The notes under the pieces are model-generated. The model had not been told where the DNA came from, made no database searches, and saw only the letters and a list, made by a program, of their open reading frames with translations. A stretch of DNA of 63,442 nt from a virus: positions 1 through 63,442 of IMG/VR virus record IMGVR_UViG_3300032241_001905; one strand, 5' to 3'. Within the stretch, counting starts at the first letter, position 1. Every line of letters begins with the position of its first letter. Shown piece by piece: positions 34,232-42,243 of this stretch. A program made the translations under genes and the position numbers.

Positions 34232-35614
34232 ATGACAACATTAAGTAAGCTTAATCAGTACGGAAATGCATTTCAGACAAAGGTATTAGGCGCTTTATTA
34301 ACACAACGTGACTTTTTATTAAATATTTCAGATTCACTTGACAGTGAATATTTTGAATCACAATCTCATAAATGGATTATTGATTATATTATTAAATATT
34401 TTACTCAATACCATACATTTCCAACAATAGAAACATTAGCAATTGAAATTAAAAAGATTGATAATGAGGTATTACGAATTTCGCTAACAGATTCTATAAG
34501 AGAAGCCTATAAAATGTCAGATATATCTGATTTAGAATGGGTTGAAAAAGAATTTAGTGATTTCTGTAAGAATCAACAGATGAAAAAAGCAATTATGACA
34601 TCTGTTGATTTGTTAAATATGGGTGATTATGATGGTATTAGATCTTTAATCAATACGGCTATGAAAGCAGGTGAAGATAGAAATATCGGTCACGTTTATG
34701 GTTTAGATATTGAAGCAAGATATCGAGATGATAATAGAAATGTTATTCCATTCCCTTGGCCTGTATTTAATGATTTAACTCAAGGTGGATATGGTAAAGG
34801 AGATTTAGTATTAATATTTGGTAATCCTGGTGGTGGTAAATCTTGGGCTGTAATGGCTATGGGTGCTTATGCTGCTACATTAGGTTTTAATGTAGTCCAC
34901 TATACACTAGAATTATCTGAAGGTTATGTAGGTAAACGTTATGATTCTATATTTACTGGAATTGAAGTTGACAAATTACATTTACATAGAGACCAAGTAA
35001 ATGAAACTGTAGCTAAAGTAAAAGGTAAAGTTATTATTAAGGAATATGCTCCTAAAAGAGCATCTTTAGATACAATTGAAGCTCATTTACAACAACTAGA
35101 ACATCAGGAAGAATTTAAACCAGATTTAGTTATTATTGACTACCTAGATCTATTAAAAACAAAAGGTAGATCAGAACGTAAAGATGAAATTGATGATGTT
35201 TATACTGATGCTAAAGGATTAGCTAAAGAACGTAGTATTCCTATTATATCACCATCTCAAGCTAATAGAACAGGAGCTGATGAAGGTATTTTACAAGGTA
35301 AGAATGCAGCTGGTTCTTATGATAAAATTATGATTGGAGATATAATTATATCCTTGGCTAGAGGTCGTTTAGCCAAAGTAAACGGAACAGGTAACTGGCA
35401 TTGGATTAAAAATAGATATGGACCTGATGGATTAACATTTGGTTCACAAATTAATACAGCAAATGGGTATATAAACATATACAATCAACCACTAGATGAT
35501 GAGGAATTTGAAACAAATAAAACAAATAAGCCAACAAATAACTTTTCAGAAGTGGGAATAGAAGATCGTCAGGTTCTTAAAAGTAAGTTTATGAAACTTG
35601 AAGGGGCTCAATAG
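34232..35614 (+). CDS. Replicative DNA helicase (DnaB/gp41-like)
   Basis: I choose ATG 34232 (MTTLSKLNQYGNAFQ), giving 460 residues, rather than GTG 34199, which lies inside the RNase H gene. The Walker A motif FGNPGGGKSWAVM has Lys203, VIIDYLDLL is Walker B, and SQANRTGAD the DnaB H3-type region. The ring helicase unwinds the fork with primase, which is not in this window. Length equals T4 gp41 (475) closely. A 35-nt gap with a promoter-like element separates it from thioredoxin. Confidence 0.93.
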   Translation: MTTLSKLNQYGNAFQTKVLGALLTQRDFLLNISDSLDSEYFESQSHKWIIDYIIKYFTQYHTFPTIETLAIEIKKIDNEVLRISLTDSIREAYKMSDISDLEWVEKEFSDFCKNQQMKKAIMTSVDLLNMGDYDGIRSLINTAMKAGEDRNIGHVYGLDIEARYRDDNRNVIPFPWPVFNDLTQGGYGKGDLVLIFGNPGGGKSWAVMAMGAYAATLGFNVVHYTLELSEGYVGKRYDSIFTGIEVDKLHLHRDQVNETVAKVKGKVIIKEYAPKRASLDTIEAHLQQLEHQEEFKPDLVIIDYLDLLKTKGRSERKDEIDDVYTDAKGLAKERSIPIISPSQANRTGADEGILQGKNAAGSYDKIMIGDIIISLARGRLAKVNGTGNWHWIKNRYGPDGLTFGSQINTANGYINIYNQPLDDEEFETNKTNKPTNNFSEVGIEDRQVLKSKFMKLEGAQ

Positions 35615-35622
35615 TATATACT

Positions 35623-35639
35623 ATATTTATAAATACAAC
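35623..35639 (+). promoter_or_regulatory. Putative phage promoter element with extended match
   Basis: TATATTTATAAATACAA, identical over 17 bases to 20190-20206 before the gp26-like gene. The core ends 17 nt before the thioredoxin ATG. Confidence 0.55.
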
Positions 35640-35649
35640 TACAAAGATT

Positions 35650-35910
35650 ATGATAAAGGTTAAAAGATTCACTGCTACATGGTGCGGTCCGTGTAAGCAA
35701 TTAGCTCCTGCATTTATACAACTACAATCTGAATTTCCAGGTGTTTCATTTGAAACAATAGATGTAGATCAGGACAAACAAACAACCGCAAATTACGCAG
35801 TAACAAGCGTACCAACAGTTATTATTGAGAAAAATGGACAATTTATCCAACGTTATTCAGGAGTACAACCTAAAACAACGTACGCAGGTATTATTAAATC
35901 ACTTATTTAA
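35650..35910 (+). CDS. Thioredoxin
   Basis: An 86-residue protein with WCGPC at residues 11-15 and the cis-Pro loop SVPTVII. FETIDVDQD is the usual central strand. It is shorter than E. coli thioredoxin (109), as is usual for phage thioredoxins/glutaredoxins. It is ten bases before the ribonucleotide reductase gene, so it most likely re-reduces the C-terminal Cys pair of that enzyme. An accessory polymerase role as in T7 is not suggested here. Confidence 0.93.
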   Translation: MIKVKRFTATWCGPCKQLAPAFIQLQSEFPGVSFETIDVDQDKQTTANYAVTSVPTVIIEKNGQFIQRYSGVQPKTTYAGIIKSLI

Positions 35911-35920
35911 AAATTAAAAA

Positions 35921-37771
35921 ATGGATGTAACGCAAGAGATCCTTAGCGAGATTACTACGTACATGAAGTACGCTAAGTTTGTTCCCGCTTTAAACAGAAG
36001 AGAAACATGGCAAGAGTTAGTTACGAGAAATAAAGAAATGCATCAAGCAAAATTCCCGCAATTACAAAATGAAATTGAAGAAGCCTACAAATTGGTATAC
36101 GCTAAAAAAGTATTACCGTCGATGCGTTCATTACAGTTCGCAGGTAAGCCCATCGAGCTTAATAATTCTCGTATATTTAATTGTTCTTTTCTTCCTATTA
36201 ATGATTGGAGAGCATTCAGTGAAATAATGTTCCTATTATTATCAGGATGTGGAGTAGGATATAGTGTTCAAACACACCATGTAGAACAACTACATGAAAT
36301 AACAGTACCAACTAAACACAAACGTTATTTAGTAGGTGATAGTATTGAAGGATGGGCTGATGCCGTTAGAATGCTATGTAAAGCATATTTTACAGGTGGA
36401 GCATTACCAATATTCGATTTTAGAGACATTAGAGCTAAAGGCGCTCAGTTGATTACTGTAGGTGGTAAAGCACCTGGTCCTGAACCACTAAAAGAATGTT
36501 TATTTAATCTACAAAAGATATTTGAACGTAAACAAAACGGCGAGAAACTTACATCAGTAGAAGTACATGATATGGCTTGTCATATTGCAGATGCAGTATT
36601 ATCAGGTGGTATTAGAAGAGCAGCATTGATTTCCTTATTCGATTTAGATGATGAAGATATGTTGACTTGTAAATTCGGTAACTGGTGGGAAGAAAATCCA
36701 CAACGCGGCCGTGCAAATAACTCAGCAGTAGTATTACGCCATAAGATTGATGAAGAAGAATTCCTTAAACTATGGAAGAAAATTGAATTAAGTGGATCTG
36801 GAGAACCAGGCATCTACTTCAGCAACGATAAAGATTGGGGAACTAACCCATGTTGTGAAATCGCTTTGAAACCATTCCAATTCTGTAACTTATGTGAGGT
36901 GAATGTATCAAACATTGAATCGCAAGAAGATTTGAATGAACGCGTGCGTGTAGGAGCGTTTATAGGCACTTTACAGGCCGCATACACTGACTTCCATTAC
37001 CTAAGGGACATATGGCAGAAAACAACAGAGAAAGAAGCATTATTAGGTGTTGGTATGACAGGTATTGGATCTGGAGCTATTTTAGCTTATGATTTAAAGA
37101 AAGCAGCTGATTTAGCTAAAACAGAAAATGCTCGTGTTGCAGATATTATTGGTATTAACAAAGCAGCTCGTGTAACTACAGTTAAACCATCAGGTACTAG
37201 TTCATTAGTATTAGGAACATCAAGTGGTATTCACGCTTGGCATAATGACTTCTATATTAGAAGAATTAGAGTAGGTAAAAATGAAGCTATTTACAATTAC
37301 TTAGCTATCAATCATCCTGAATTAGTTGAAGATGATTTCTTCAAACCAACAATTCAAGCTGTAATTTCAGTACCACAAAAAGCTCCAGCTGGATCTATTT
37401 TAAGAAACGAAAACGTAATTGATATGTTAGAACGTGTTAAACGTTTCAACGTACAATGGGTTAAAAAAGGTCATAGAAAAGGTGCTAATACAAACAACGT
37501 ATCTGCTACAGTATCAATCAACGAAAACGAATGGGAACAAGTAGGTAATTGGATGTGGGAAAATAGAGATACATTCAACGGATTATCAGTATTACCTTAC
37601 TTTGGAGGTAGTTATACACAAGCTCCATTTGAAGATATTACTGAAGAACAATTCAATGAAATGGCTACTCATTTACATGGTATCGATCTATCACAAATTG
37701 TTGAATTTAGTGACGATACAGCATTGATGGATCAAGCAGCTTGTAGTGGAAATGCCTGCGAAATAGTGTAA
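35921..37771 (+). CDS. nrdJ: Class II (B12-dependent) ribonucleoside-triphosphate reductase
   Basis: A 616-residue protein. FNCSFLPINDWRAFSEIMFL and LLSGCGVGYSVQT are typical of monomeric adenosylcobalamin-dependent reductases (Lactobacillus RTPR type, 739 residues). NPCCEIALKPFQFC carries the thiyl-radical Cys311, Glu313 and redox partner Cys322; the other partner is Cys88. The C-terminal ACSGNACEIV has the Cys pair (608, 613) that takes electrons from thioredoxin. It makes dNTPs from NTPs without a radical-generating subunit. It needs cobalamin from host or medium. The partner thioredoxin is directly upstream. Confidence 0.9.
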   Translation: MDVTQEILSEITTYMKYAKFVPALNRRETWQELVTRNKEMHQAKFPQLQNEIEEAYKLVYAKKVLPSMRSLQFAGKPIELNNSRIFNCSFLPINDWRAFSEIMFLLLSGCGVGYSVQTHHVEQLHEITVPTKHKRYLVGDSIEGWADAVRMLCKAYFTGGALPIFDFRDIRAKGAQLITVGGKAPGPEPLKECLFNLQKIFERKQNGEKLTSVEVHDMACHIADAVLSGGIRRAALISLFDLDDEDMLTCKFGNWWEENPQRGRANNSAVVLRHKIDEEEFLKLWKKIELSGSGEPGIYFSNDKDWGTNPCCEIALKPFQFCNLCEVNVSNIESQEDLNERVRVGAFIGTLQAAYTDFHYLRDIWQKTTEKEALLGVGMTGIGSGAILAYDLKKAADLAKTENARVADIIGINKAARVTTVKPSGTSSLVLGTSSGIHAWHNDFYIRRIRVGKNEAIYNYLAINHPELVEDDFFKPTIQAVISVPQKAPAGSILRNENVIDMLERVKRFNVQWVKKGHRKGANTNNVSATVSINENEWEQVGNWMWENRDTFNGLSVLPYFGGSYTQAPFEDITEEQFNEMATHLHGIDLSQIVEFSDDTALMDQAACSGNACEIV

Positions 37772-37800
37772 CGGAGGAGCATGTGAAATTATACTCCTGC

Positions 37801-37820
37801 TATATTTATTGTAAACGATA
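37801..37820 (+). promoter_or_regulatory. Promoter-like leader shared by two homing endonucleases
   Basis: TATATTTATTGTAAACGATA differs at one of 20 bases from 52168-52187, the leader of the HNH endonuclease gene 14.4 kb away. It ends two bases before the ATG of this GIY-YIG gene. Confidence 0.55.
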
Positions 37821-37822
37821 TT

Positions 37823-38410
37823 ATGGCAGGAGTTATTTATAAAATTACCAATCCTAAAGATAAAATCTATATAGGATGTACTATTGATTTCAAACGAAGA
37901 CTATCAGAATATAGACGATTAAGTATGGCTGGACAGGTTAAATTGTATAACAGCTTAATTAAATATGGGTATGATAATCATAAGTTTGAAATTATAGAGG
38001 AATGTAGTGATGAAATATTACATGAACGTGAAATATACTTTATAAAACACTACAACTGTATAGAAGAAGGATTAAATATTAGATTAGGGAACAGAACAGG
38101 AGCATTAACTGAAGATACAAAACAAAAAATATCTGCAGCTTTAACAGGAAGAAAAGTAACATGGCATTCTAAAGGACCTAAAGGTTATAAGTATACTGAG
38201 GAACAAAAACAAAAATTGAGTAATGGTTTAAAAGAATATTATCAACATAATTCTGCTAAACCAAAACCTAAATTAGTACCACCACACATAGTAGAAGAAA
38301 TTAGATTAAAGTATAAAAATGGACATAAACGTTCATCTTTAAGTAGAGAATATAATGTAAGTTGGGGTACTATCAAAAATATAACAGACCATATAAATTC
38401 ATATGAGTAA
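37823..38410 (+). CDS. GIY-YIG homing endonuclease
   Basis: A 195-residue protein. The N-terminal catalytic domain begins AGVIYKITNPKDKIYIGCT (the GIY...YIG motif), with the conserved Arg in DFKRRLSEYRR and Glu in the ILHEREIYFI segment. Residues 100-145 hold NUMOD3-like DNA-binding repeats (TEDTKQKISAALTGRK, TEEQKQKLSNGLKEYY). The C-terminus (KYKNGHKRSSLSREYNVSWG) is a helix-turn-helix. It is free-standing, inserted between the reductase gene and the deazaguanine block, with its own leader. It overlaps the DUF5522 start by eight bases. Confidence 0.92.
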   Translation: MAGVIYKITNPKDKIYIGCTIDFKRRLSEYRRLSMAGQVKLYNSLIKYGYDNHKFEIIEECSDEILHEREIYFIKHYNCIEEGLNIRLGNRTGALTEDTKQKISAALTGRKVTWHSKGPKGYKYTEEQKQKLSNGLKEYYQHNSAKPKPKLVPPHIVEEIRLKYKNGHKRSSLSREYNVSWGTIKNITDHINSYE

Positions 38411-38621
38411 AGACTTAAAAAATAATGTTGATTATTATACAGAGGGAGAGCGCGTGATTTTCACTGCGCTCTTCCATATCAAGAGAGGCCATTGTTGTGG
38501 CAATGGATGCAGACACTGTCCTTATGAGCCAAAAAGTACCAAAGGAAGAGTGGTTTTATCAGAGAAAATACTTAAATTTACAAATAATGAATCTAGAACA
38601 ATTAGTAGAAGAAACGAATAA
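38403..38621 (+). CDS. DUF5522-like small Cys-rich protein
   Basis: A 72-residue protein. RVIFTALFHIKRGHCCGNGC, completed by RHCPYEP, carries four Cys and two His in the GxCCGNGCRHCPY signature of DUF5522, a family frequent in Bacteroidota chromosomes. It probably binds a metal or cluster; function is not known. Presence in a phage supports a Bacteroidota host. The end overlaps the next small gene by 35 bases. Confidence 0.8.
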   Translation: MSKDLKNNVDYYTEGERVIFTALFHIKRGHCCGNGCRHCPYEPKSTKGRVVLSEKILKFTNNESRTISRRNE

Positions 38622-38748
38622 TCTACAACAACTAAACATTGCTAGTTTAACTCCAGAACAACTAGAACAATTATTAACTAAAATAAGTTCTATTATTGAG
38701 ACAGGCGAAAAACAATTATCAGAAATAAAAATAGAGACAAATGAGTAA
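38587..38748 (+). CDS. Small acidic helical protein, 53 aa
   Basis: I use ATG 38587 (MNLEQLVEETNNLQQLNIAS), since a longer in-frame extension to 38497 lies wholly in the DUF5522 gene. The peptide is helical and acidic, ending EIKIETNE, with the last bases overlapping the QueD-like start. No family is recognised. It could be a small binding partner. Confidence 0.5.
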   Translation: MNLEQLVEETNNLQQLNIASLTPEQLEQLLTKISSIIETGEKQLSEIKIETNE

Positions 38749-39205
38749 GTTTCAATCAACTAAACTATTTGACGGTTATAGCTGTGTGTTCCGTCAATGG
38801 AAAGCAGAAGGCACACACTGCAGATTTCTTCATGGATATGGAATATCATTTAGAGTATGGTTTGAAGGCGAATTAGACGAACGCAATTGGGTTTGGGATT
38901 TTGGAGGTATGAAGCGTGCTAAAGGCAATATTGATGGTATGAATCCTAAAGAATGGATGGATTATATGTTTGATCATACATTATTAGTAGCAGAGGATGA
39001 TCCATATCTAACTGGTTTTAAAGCAATGGGGGATCATGGGTTATGTCAAACTAGAGTATTACCTGCTGTAGGTGCTGAACAATTTGCTAAGTATGTTTTT
39101 GAAAAAATAAATACATTTGTTCAAGAAGAAACTAATGGTAGAGTTAATGTTGTAAGAGTAGAATTTATGGAAAATAGTAAAAATACAGCTATATATGAAG
39201 GTTAG
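38741..39205 (+). CDS. queD: 6-carboxytetrahydropterin synthase-like protein (QueD family)
   Basis: A 154-residue protein. TKLFDGYSCVFRQWKAEGTH and the following CRFLHGYGISF align with the QueD start, where Cys lies four residues before HGH. VWDFGGMKRA, FDHTLLVAEDDP and VRVEFMENSKNTAIY match the DF, DH and Glu positions. Family role: 7,8-dihydroneopterin triphosphate to 6-carboxytetrahydropterin, step 2 toward preQ0. The usual zinc ligand HGH reads HGY and the first His is missing, so the metal site differs. I recall a bacterial subfamily with a similar GYSCxFRQW start. It sits in a block with FolE, QueE and QueC. Confidence 0.8.
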   Translation: MSKFQSTKLFDGYSCVFRQWKAEGTHCRFLHGYGISFRVWFEGELDERNWVWDFGGMKRAKGNIDGMNPKEWMDYMFDHTLLVAEDDPYLTGFKAMGDHGLCQTRVLPAVGAEQFAKYVFEKINTFVQEETNGRVNVVRVEFMENSKNTAIYEG

Positions 39206-39563
39206 TCATGAGTTCATTCCATATGAACAAGCATTAAAACTTAAGGAGTTAGGATTTGATGAACCATGCATTGCTATTGCTTTATGGGAAAATGATTTTT
39301 GCCTAGTTGGTGATGGTAAGGTTTGGAACAATTCAGATATAGACATCATCTATTTGCCACTCTATGAACAATCATTCAGATGGTTTAGAGAGAAACATGG
39401 TTTAGCTTGCTGGATTTACCCATCTCCACAAATAGGCGAAACTATTAAATGGTGTTATGATACAACAGACTTTAAAAAAATGAGTTTTACCCCACCTATT
39501 TTTGATACATACGAAGATGCCCAATTAGCTTGTCTTAAAAAATTAATTGAATGTTATATATAA
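39195..39563 (+). CDS. Conserved phage protein of unknown function, 122 aa
   Basis: It starts MKVSHEFIPYEQALKLKELG and continues FDEPCIAIALWENDFCLVG, a start often seen in small proteins of Bacteroidota phages and prophages (YEQALxLKELGFDEPC). FRWFREKHGLACWIYPSP and the end (FDTYEDAQLACLKKLIECYI) fit a small alpha/beta fold. The start overlaps QueD by 11 bases. It could be involved in the deazaguanine block only by position. Downstream there is a remnant of a homing endonuclease. Confidence 0.7.
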   Translation: MKVSHEFIPYEQALKLKELGFDEPCIAIALWENDFCLVGDGKVWNNSDIDIIYLPLYEQSFRWFREKHGLACWIYPSPQIGETIKWCYDTTDFKKMSFTPPIFDTYEDAQLACLKKLIECYI

Positions 39564-39640
39564 ATCATAAAAGTATAAACAACTGTGTTGTTGGTTTAGC
39601 TAAAACAGCAGGTGGGTTTATTTGGAAGTATAAAAATTAA
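39551..39640 (+). pseudogene. C-terminal remnant of a homing endonuclease
   Basis: In the gap before the DpdA-like gene, a 29-codon frame reads NHKSINNCVVGLAKTAGGFI followed by WKYKN and a stop. This is the usual C-terminal specificity unit (S.IS.CC.GK..TAGGFIWKYK) of GIY-YIG or HNH homing endonucleases. The intact gene at 41536 ends with a similar SAISECCSGKRQSAYGYIWK. The nuclease part is absent, so an element was inserted here and then deleted. Confidence 0.6.
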
Positions 39641-39656
39641 ATATTAACTTAATAGA

Positions 39657-40454
39657 ATGAAAATTTCACATGAAGTGCCTTTATGTTTTTTAAAGGAAAG
39701 TTTAAAATGGAATGACTACCAATATGTTCTTCCACATTTAATAGACCAATACCCTCAGTACAAAACCCATATGTTAGAGTACAGAGAAAAACCAGGTTCA
39801 TTTATAATATGTGATAATGGTCTTTTTGAGGGAGTAACTCATACTACTGAAGATCTAATTAGCAAAATTGAATTAATACAACCAGATGTGTTTATAGTTC
39901 CTGATGCTTGGAATGATTCAACTACAACACTTAGAAGTGCTAAGCATTGGATGATAAATTATAAGAAAAATTTACCTGAAGGAGTTGAGTTAATGGCTGT
40001 ATGTCAAGGTGAAGATATACTTGAATTAATAACTACATACCAAAATTTAGTAGATTTAGGATACACACACATTGCTTTTAACCATTCCAGCTGTGCTTAT
40101 TTAGAAATGAATCCTACATTTGCAGGAAGTAATCAGTTAAAAGCACAAATGTATGGTAGAATGGAGTTTATTAGAAAATTAGTTGAAAGAGATATAATTA
40201 GACCTACATTTTATCATCATTTACTAGGATGCTCTTTACCACAAGAGTTTATGTCTTACAAAGATTGGGACTTTATTAAATCAGTAGATACATCTAACCC
40301 AATTTTAGTTGGAGCAGAAGGAAAAAGATACACTAATGAAGGTATTGATTGGAAACCTAAAGAAAAATTAGAGCATTATTTTGAAAAAGATTTGAGTGGT
40401 CAAGTAGAAGATATTATATTTAATGTAAATAAATTTAAAAGTTATGTTCAATAA
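39657..40454 (+). CDS. dpdA: DpdA-like DNA 7-deazaguanine transglycosylase
   Basis: A 265-residue protein with a TGT-like TIM-barrel pattern: SFIICDNGLFEG (Asp53), FIVPDAW (Asp83), MAVCQGED (Gln117), TFYHHLLGCSLP (His187, Gly191) and KSVDTSNPILVG (Asp211). These parallel the base-recognition and nucleophile Asp residues of tRNA-guanine transglycosylases. No CxCxxC zinc site of tRNA enzymes is visible, as expected for the phage DpdA branch. Known role of that branch: exchange of guanine in DNA for a deazaguanine base. Neighbours queD, queC, queE and folE would supply the base. Product identity cannot be read from sequence. Confidence 0.75.
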   Translation: MKISHEVPLCFLKESLKWNDYQYVLPHLIDQYPQYKTHMLEYREKPGSFIICDNGLFEGVTHTTEDLISKIELIQPDVFIVPDAWNDSTTTLRSAKHWMINYKKNLPEGVELMAVCQGEDILELITTYQNLVDLGYTHIAFNHSSCAYLEMNPTFAGSNQLKAQMYGRMEFIRKLVERDIIRPTFYHHLLGCSLPQEFMSYKDWDFIKSVDTSNPILVGAEGKRYTNEGIDWKPKEKLEHYFEKDLSGQVEDIIFNVNKFKSYVQ

Positions 40455-40620
40455 TTATGAAGAATTTAAACAGCATGTTAATGATGAATGGGAAAGTGGT
40501 GCTATTAATGAATTAGAACAAGATGGTTTCCTAGTAATTGATACTGTAAATGAAGAAACAGGAGATATATTATATAGAATATTAACTGAAGAAGAATTTC
40601 AACGCTTGAATGAGAAGTAA
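40444..40620 (+). CDS. Small acidic protein, 58 aa
   Basis: The ATG at 40444 overlaps the end of the DpdA-like gene. FNNYEEFKQHVNDEWESGAI and VIDTVNEETGDILYRILTEE make a small alpha/beta unit with many Glu. It is followed by a 42-nt A-rich leader before queC. It resembles small phage proteins with a D(T/P)...TGEILYR ending, but no function is known. Confidence 0.6.
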   Translation: MFNNYEEFKQHVNDEWESGAINELEQDGFLVIDTVNEETGDILYRILTEEEFQRLNEK

Positions 40621-40662
40621 GCGTTTAATAAATAAATACTTTCTCAAAAAAATAAAAAACAA

Positions 40663-41493
40663 ATGTCAAAGAAAGCAGTTTTAAGTTTATCTGGTGGAAT
40701 GGACTCAAGTACATTATTACTCCACTTATTAGCAAATGGTTACGAAGTTACAGCTCTAGGCTTCGATTATGGTCAAAAACACAAAGTAGAATTAGAAAGA
40801 GCTAAATCGTTAGTTGAATACATCAACAGTCAGTTTGATAAAACAGACGGAACAGCCCCTTTAACTTACTCTAAAGTAAAGCATCAAATTATTAAATTAG
40901 ATGGTTTATCTCAGCTATTAAACTCAGCATTAGTAGAGGGTGGTAATGAACTTCCAGAGGGTCACTATGAACAATCTAATATGTCTTTATCGGTTGTTCA
41001 AAATCGTAACAAAATATTTAGTTCTATTATTCAAGCAGTAGCATTGTCTGTTGCTGAAAAAGAAAATACTGAAACTATTATTGCTATGGGGATTCATGCT
41101 GGCGATCACTTAATTTACAAAGATTGTAGACAAGAATTTCGTGATGCTGATTATCAAGCTTTTTTAGAAGGTAATGAGAATGGGTATTTAGTTACTTATT
41201 ATACACCCTATCTTAAAGTTAATAAGTTTGAAATTTTAGAAGATGGATTGAAATCATGTGAGAAACTGAGTTTAGATTTTGACGAAGTATATAAACGCAC
41301 AAGCACTTCCTACAAACCTTACCCATCAGGAAACAGTGATTACAAATCAGCTTCATCGGTTGAACGTGTAGAAGCATTCATAAAATTAGGTCGCCCAGAC
41401 CCAGTAATTTATGAAGATGAAAATGGTATAGCTTCTTGGGATACTGTAGTAACTCATGTTAAGCAAGTATTAGAAGATTTTCAATCATCTTAA
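40663..41493 (+). CDS. queC: 7-cyano-7-deazaguanine synthase-like protein (QueC)
   Basis: A 276-residue protein. AVLSLSGGMDSSTLLLHLL is the PP-loop ATP-binding motif, and ALGFDYGQKHKVELERA and VVQNRNKIFSSIIQAVAL are highly typical of QueC. Known reaction: CDG to preQ0 through ADG, using ATP and ammonia. The four C-terminal Cys that bind zinc in cellular QueC are absent: the aligned stretch (residues 213-235) has Ser at these places (TSTSY, SGNSDYKSASSVER). It is about 45 residues longer than E. coli QueC. A homing endonuclease gene follows. Confidence 0.9.
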   Translation: MSKKAVLSLSGGMDSSTLLLHLLANGYEVTALGFDYGQKHKVELERAKSLVEYINSQFDKTDGTAPLTYSKVKHQIIKLDGLSQLLNSALVEGGNELPEGHYEQSNMSLSVVQNRNKIFSSIIQAVALSVAEKENTETIIAMGIHAGDHLIYKDCRQEFRDADYQAFLEGNENGYLVTYYTPYLKVNKFEILEDGLKSCEKLSLDFDEVYKRTSTSYKPYPSGNSDYKSASSVERVEAFIKLGRPDPVIYEDENGIASWDTVVTHVKQVLEDFQSS

Positions 41494-41500
41494 ACTTTAT

Positions 41501-41510
41501 GATATTTATA
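41501..41510 (+). promoter_or_regulatory. Putative phage promoter element (GATATTTATA)
   Basis: In the 42-nt gap after queC, ending 25 nt before the GIY-YIG ATG. Another mobile endonuclease with its own copy of the element. Confidence 0.45.
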
Positions 41511-41535
41511 GTAGTACCACATAATACTCTATAAT

Positions 41536-42240
41536 ATGAAAGTTTATATATATTGCCTATTTGATGAAAATGATATTCCATTATATGTAGGTAAAACTAA
41601 AAATAATCTTACATTAAGAGAATATCAACATCAAAGAAGATTAAATAGATTAGTAAAGATATTTGAATTAGATTATGTAGAATCAAATAATTGGAAATTT
41701 TGGGAATCATATTGGATTGAACAATTTAAAACATGGGGATTTAATTTATTAAATCAAAATAAAGGTGGTGGTGGAGTTTCAAACCATACTAAAGAATCAT
41801 GTTTAAAAATGAAATCAACTATTAGACCTAACACTTCAATTAAATTAAAAGGGATTAAACGTCCTGATGTAAGTAAAAGATTTAGTGGGGTCAAATTATC
41901 AAAAGAAACTTGTGATAAAATTAGCAAAAGTAAAATAAATCATATTTGTTATAAAGACTCAAAAAGAACAGAAAAAATATTAGAATCTAATAAACATAAT
42001 TATGAATTAGGTTCTAATAGAAATAAAAAAATATCTTCTAAACTTTTAGGAAGAGAAGCAGAATGGATGAAACAGAGAAGTAAAAATATAATACAATACA
42101 CTAAACAAATGATTCTTATCAAAGAATGGACAAGTGCATCCGAGGCAGCATTATCTTTTAATAAACAACCATCAGCAATTTCAGAATGCTGTAGTGGTAA
42201 AAGACAATCAGCTTATGGTTATATTTGGAAATTCAAATAG
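41536..42240 (+). CDS. GIY-YIG homing endonuclease (second)
   Basis: A 234-residue protein. KVYIYCLFDENDIPLYVGKT is the GIY-YIG start in the form YIY...YVG, with Arg in LTLREYQHQRR and Glu in FWESYWIEQF. The middle has NUMOD3-like repeats (TKESCLKMKSTIRP, SKETCDKISKSK). The C-terminus (ASEAALSFNKQPSAISECCS, then AYGYIWKFK) is a specificity unit like the remnant at 39551. Only distantly related to the GIY-YIG gene at 37823. It is inserted between queC and a small HTH-like gene. Confidence 0.9.
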   Translation: MKVYIYCLFDENDIPLYVGKTKNNLTLREYQHQRRLNRLVKIFELDYVESNNWKFWESYWIEQFKTWGFNLLNQNKGGGGVSNHTKESCLKMKSTIRPNTSIKLKGIKRPDVSKRFSGVKLSKETCDKISKSKINHICYKDSKRTEKILESNKHNYELGSNRNKKISSKLLGREAEWMKQRSKNIIQYTKQMILIKEWTSASEAALSFNKQPSAISECCSGKRQSAYGYIWKFK

Positions 42241-42243
42241 AAG

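Noticed and set aside
35921-37771. Possible class I ribonucleotide reductase large subunit
   Set aside because: The NPCCE finger-loop, single-chain layout and C-terminal Cys pair fit the monomeric B12-dependent type, and there is no NrdB-like gene nearby.
38497-38586. N-terminal extension of the small gene at 38587
   Set aside because: The extension lies wholly in the coding region of the DUF5522 gene. The internal ATG gives a normal small overlap.
39657-40454. tRNA-guanine transglycosylase (Tgt) acting on tRNA
   Set aside because: The zinc-binding CxCxxC...H of tRNA enzymes is absent and the length is about 110 residues shorter, so the DNA-acting DpdA branch is preferred. This remains a family-level inference.
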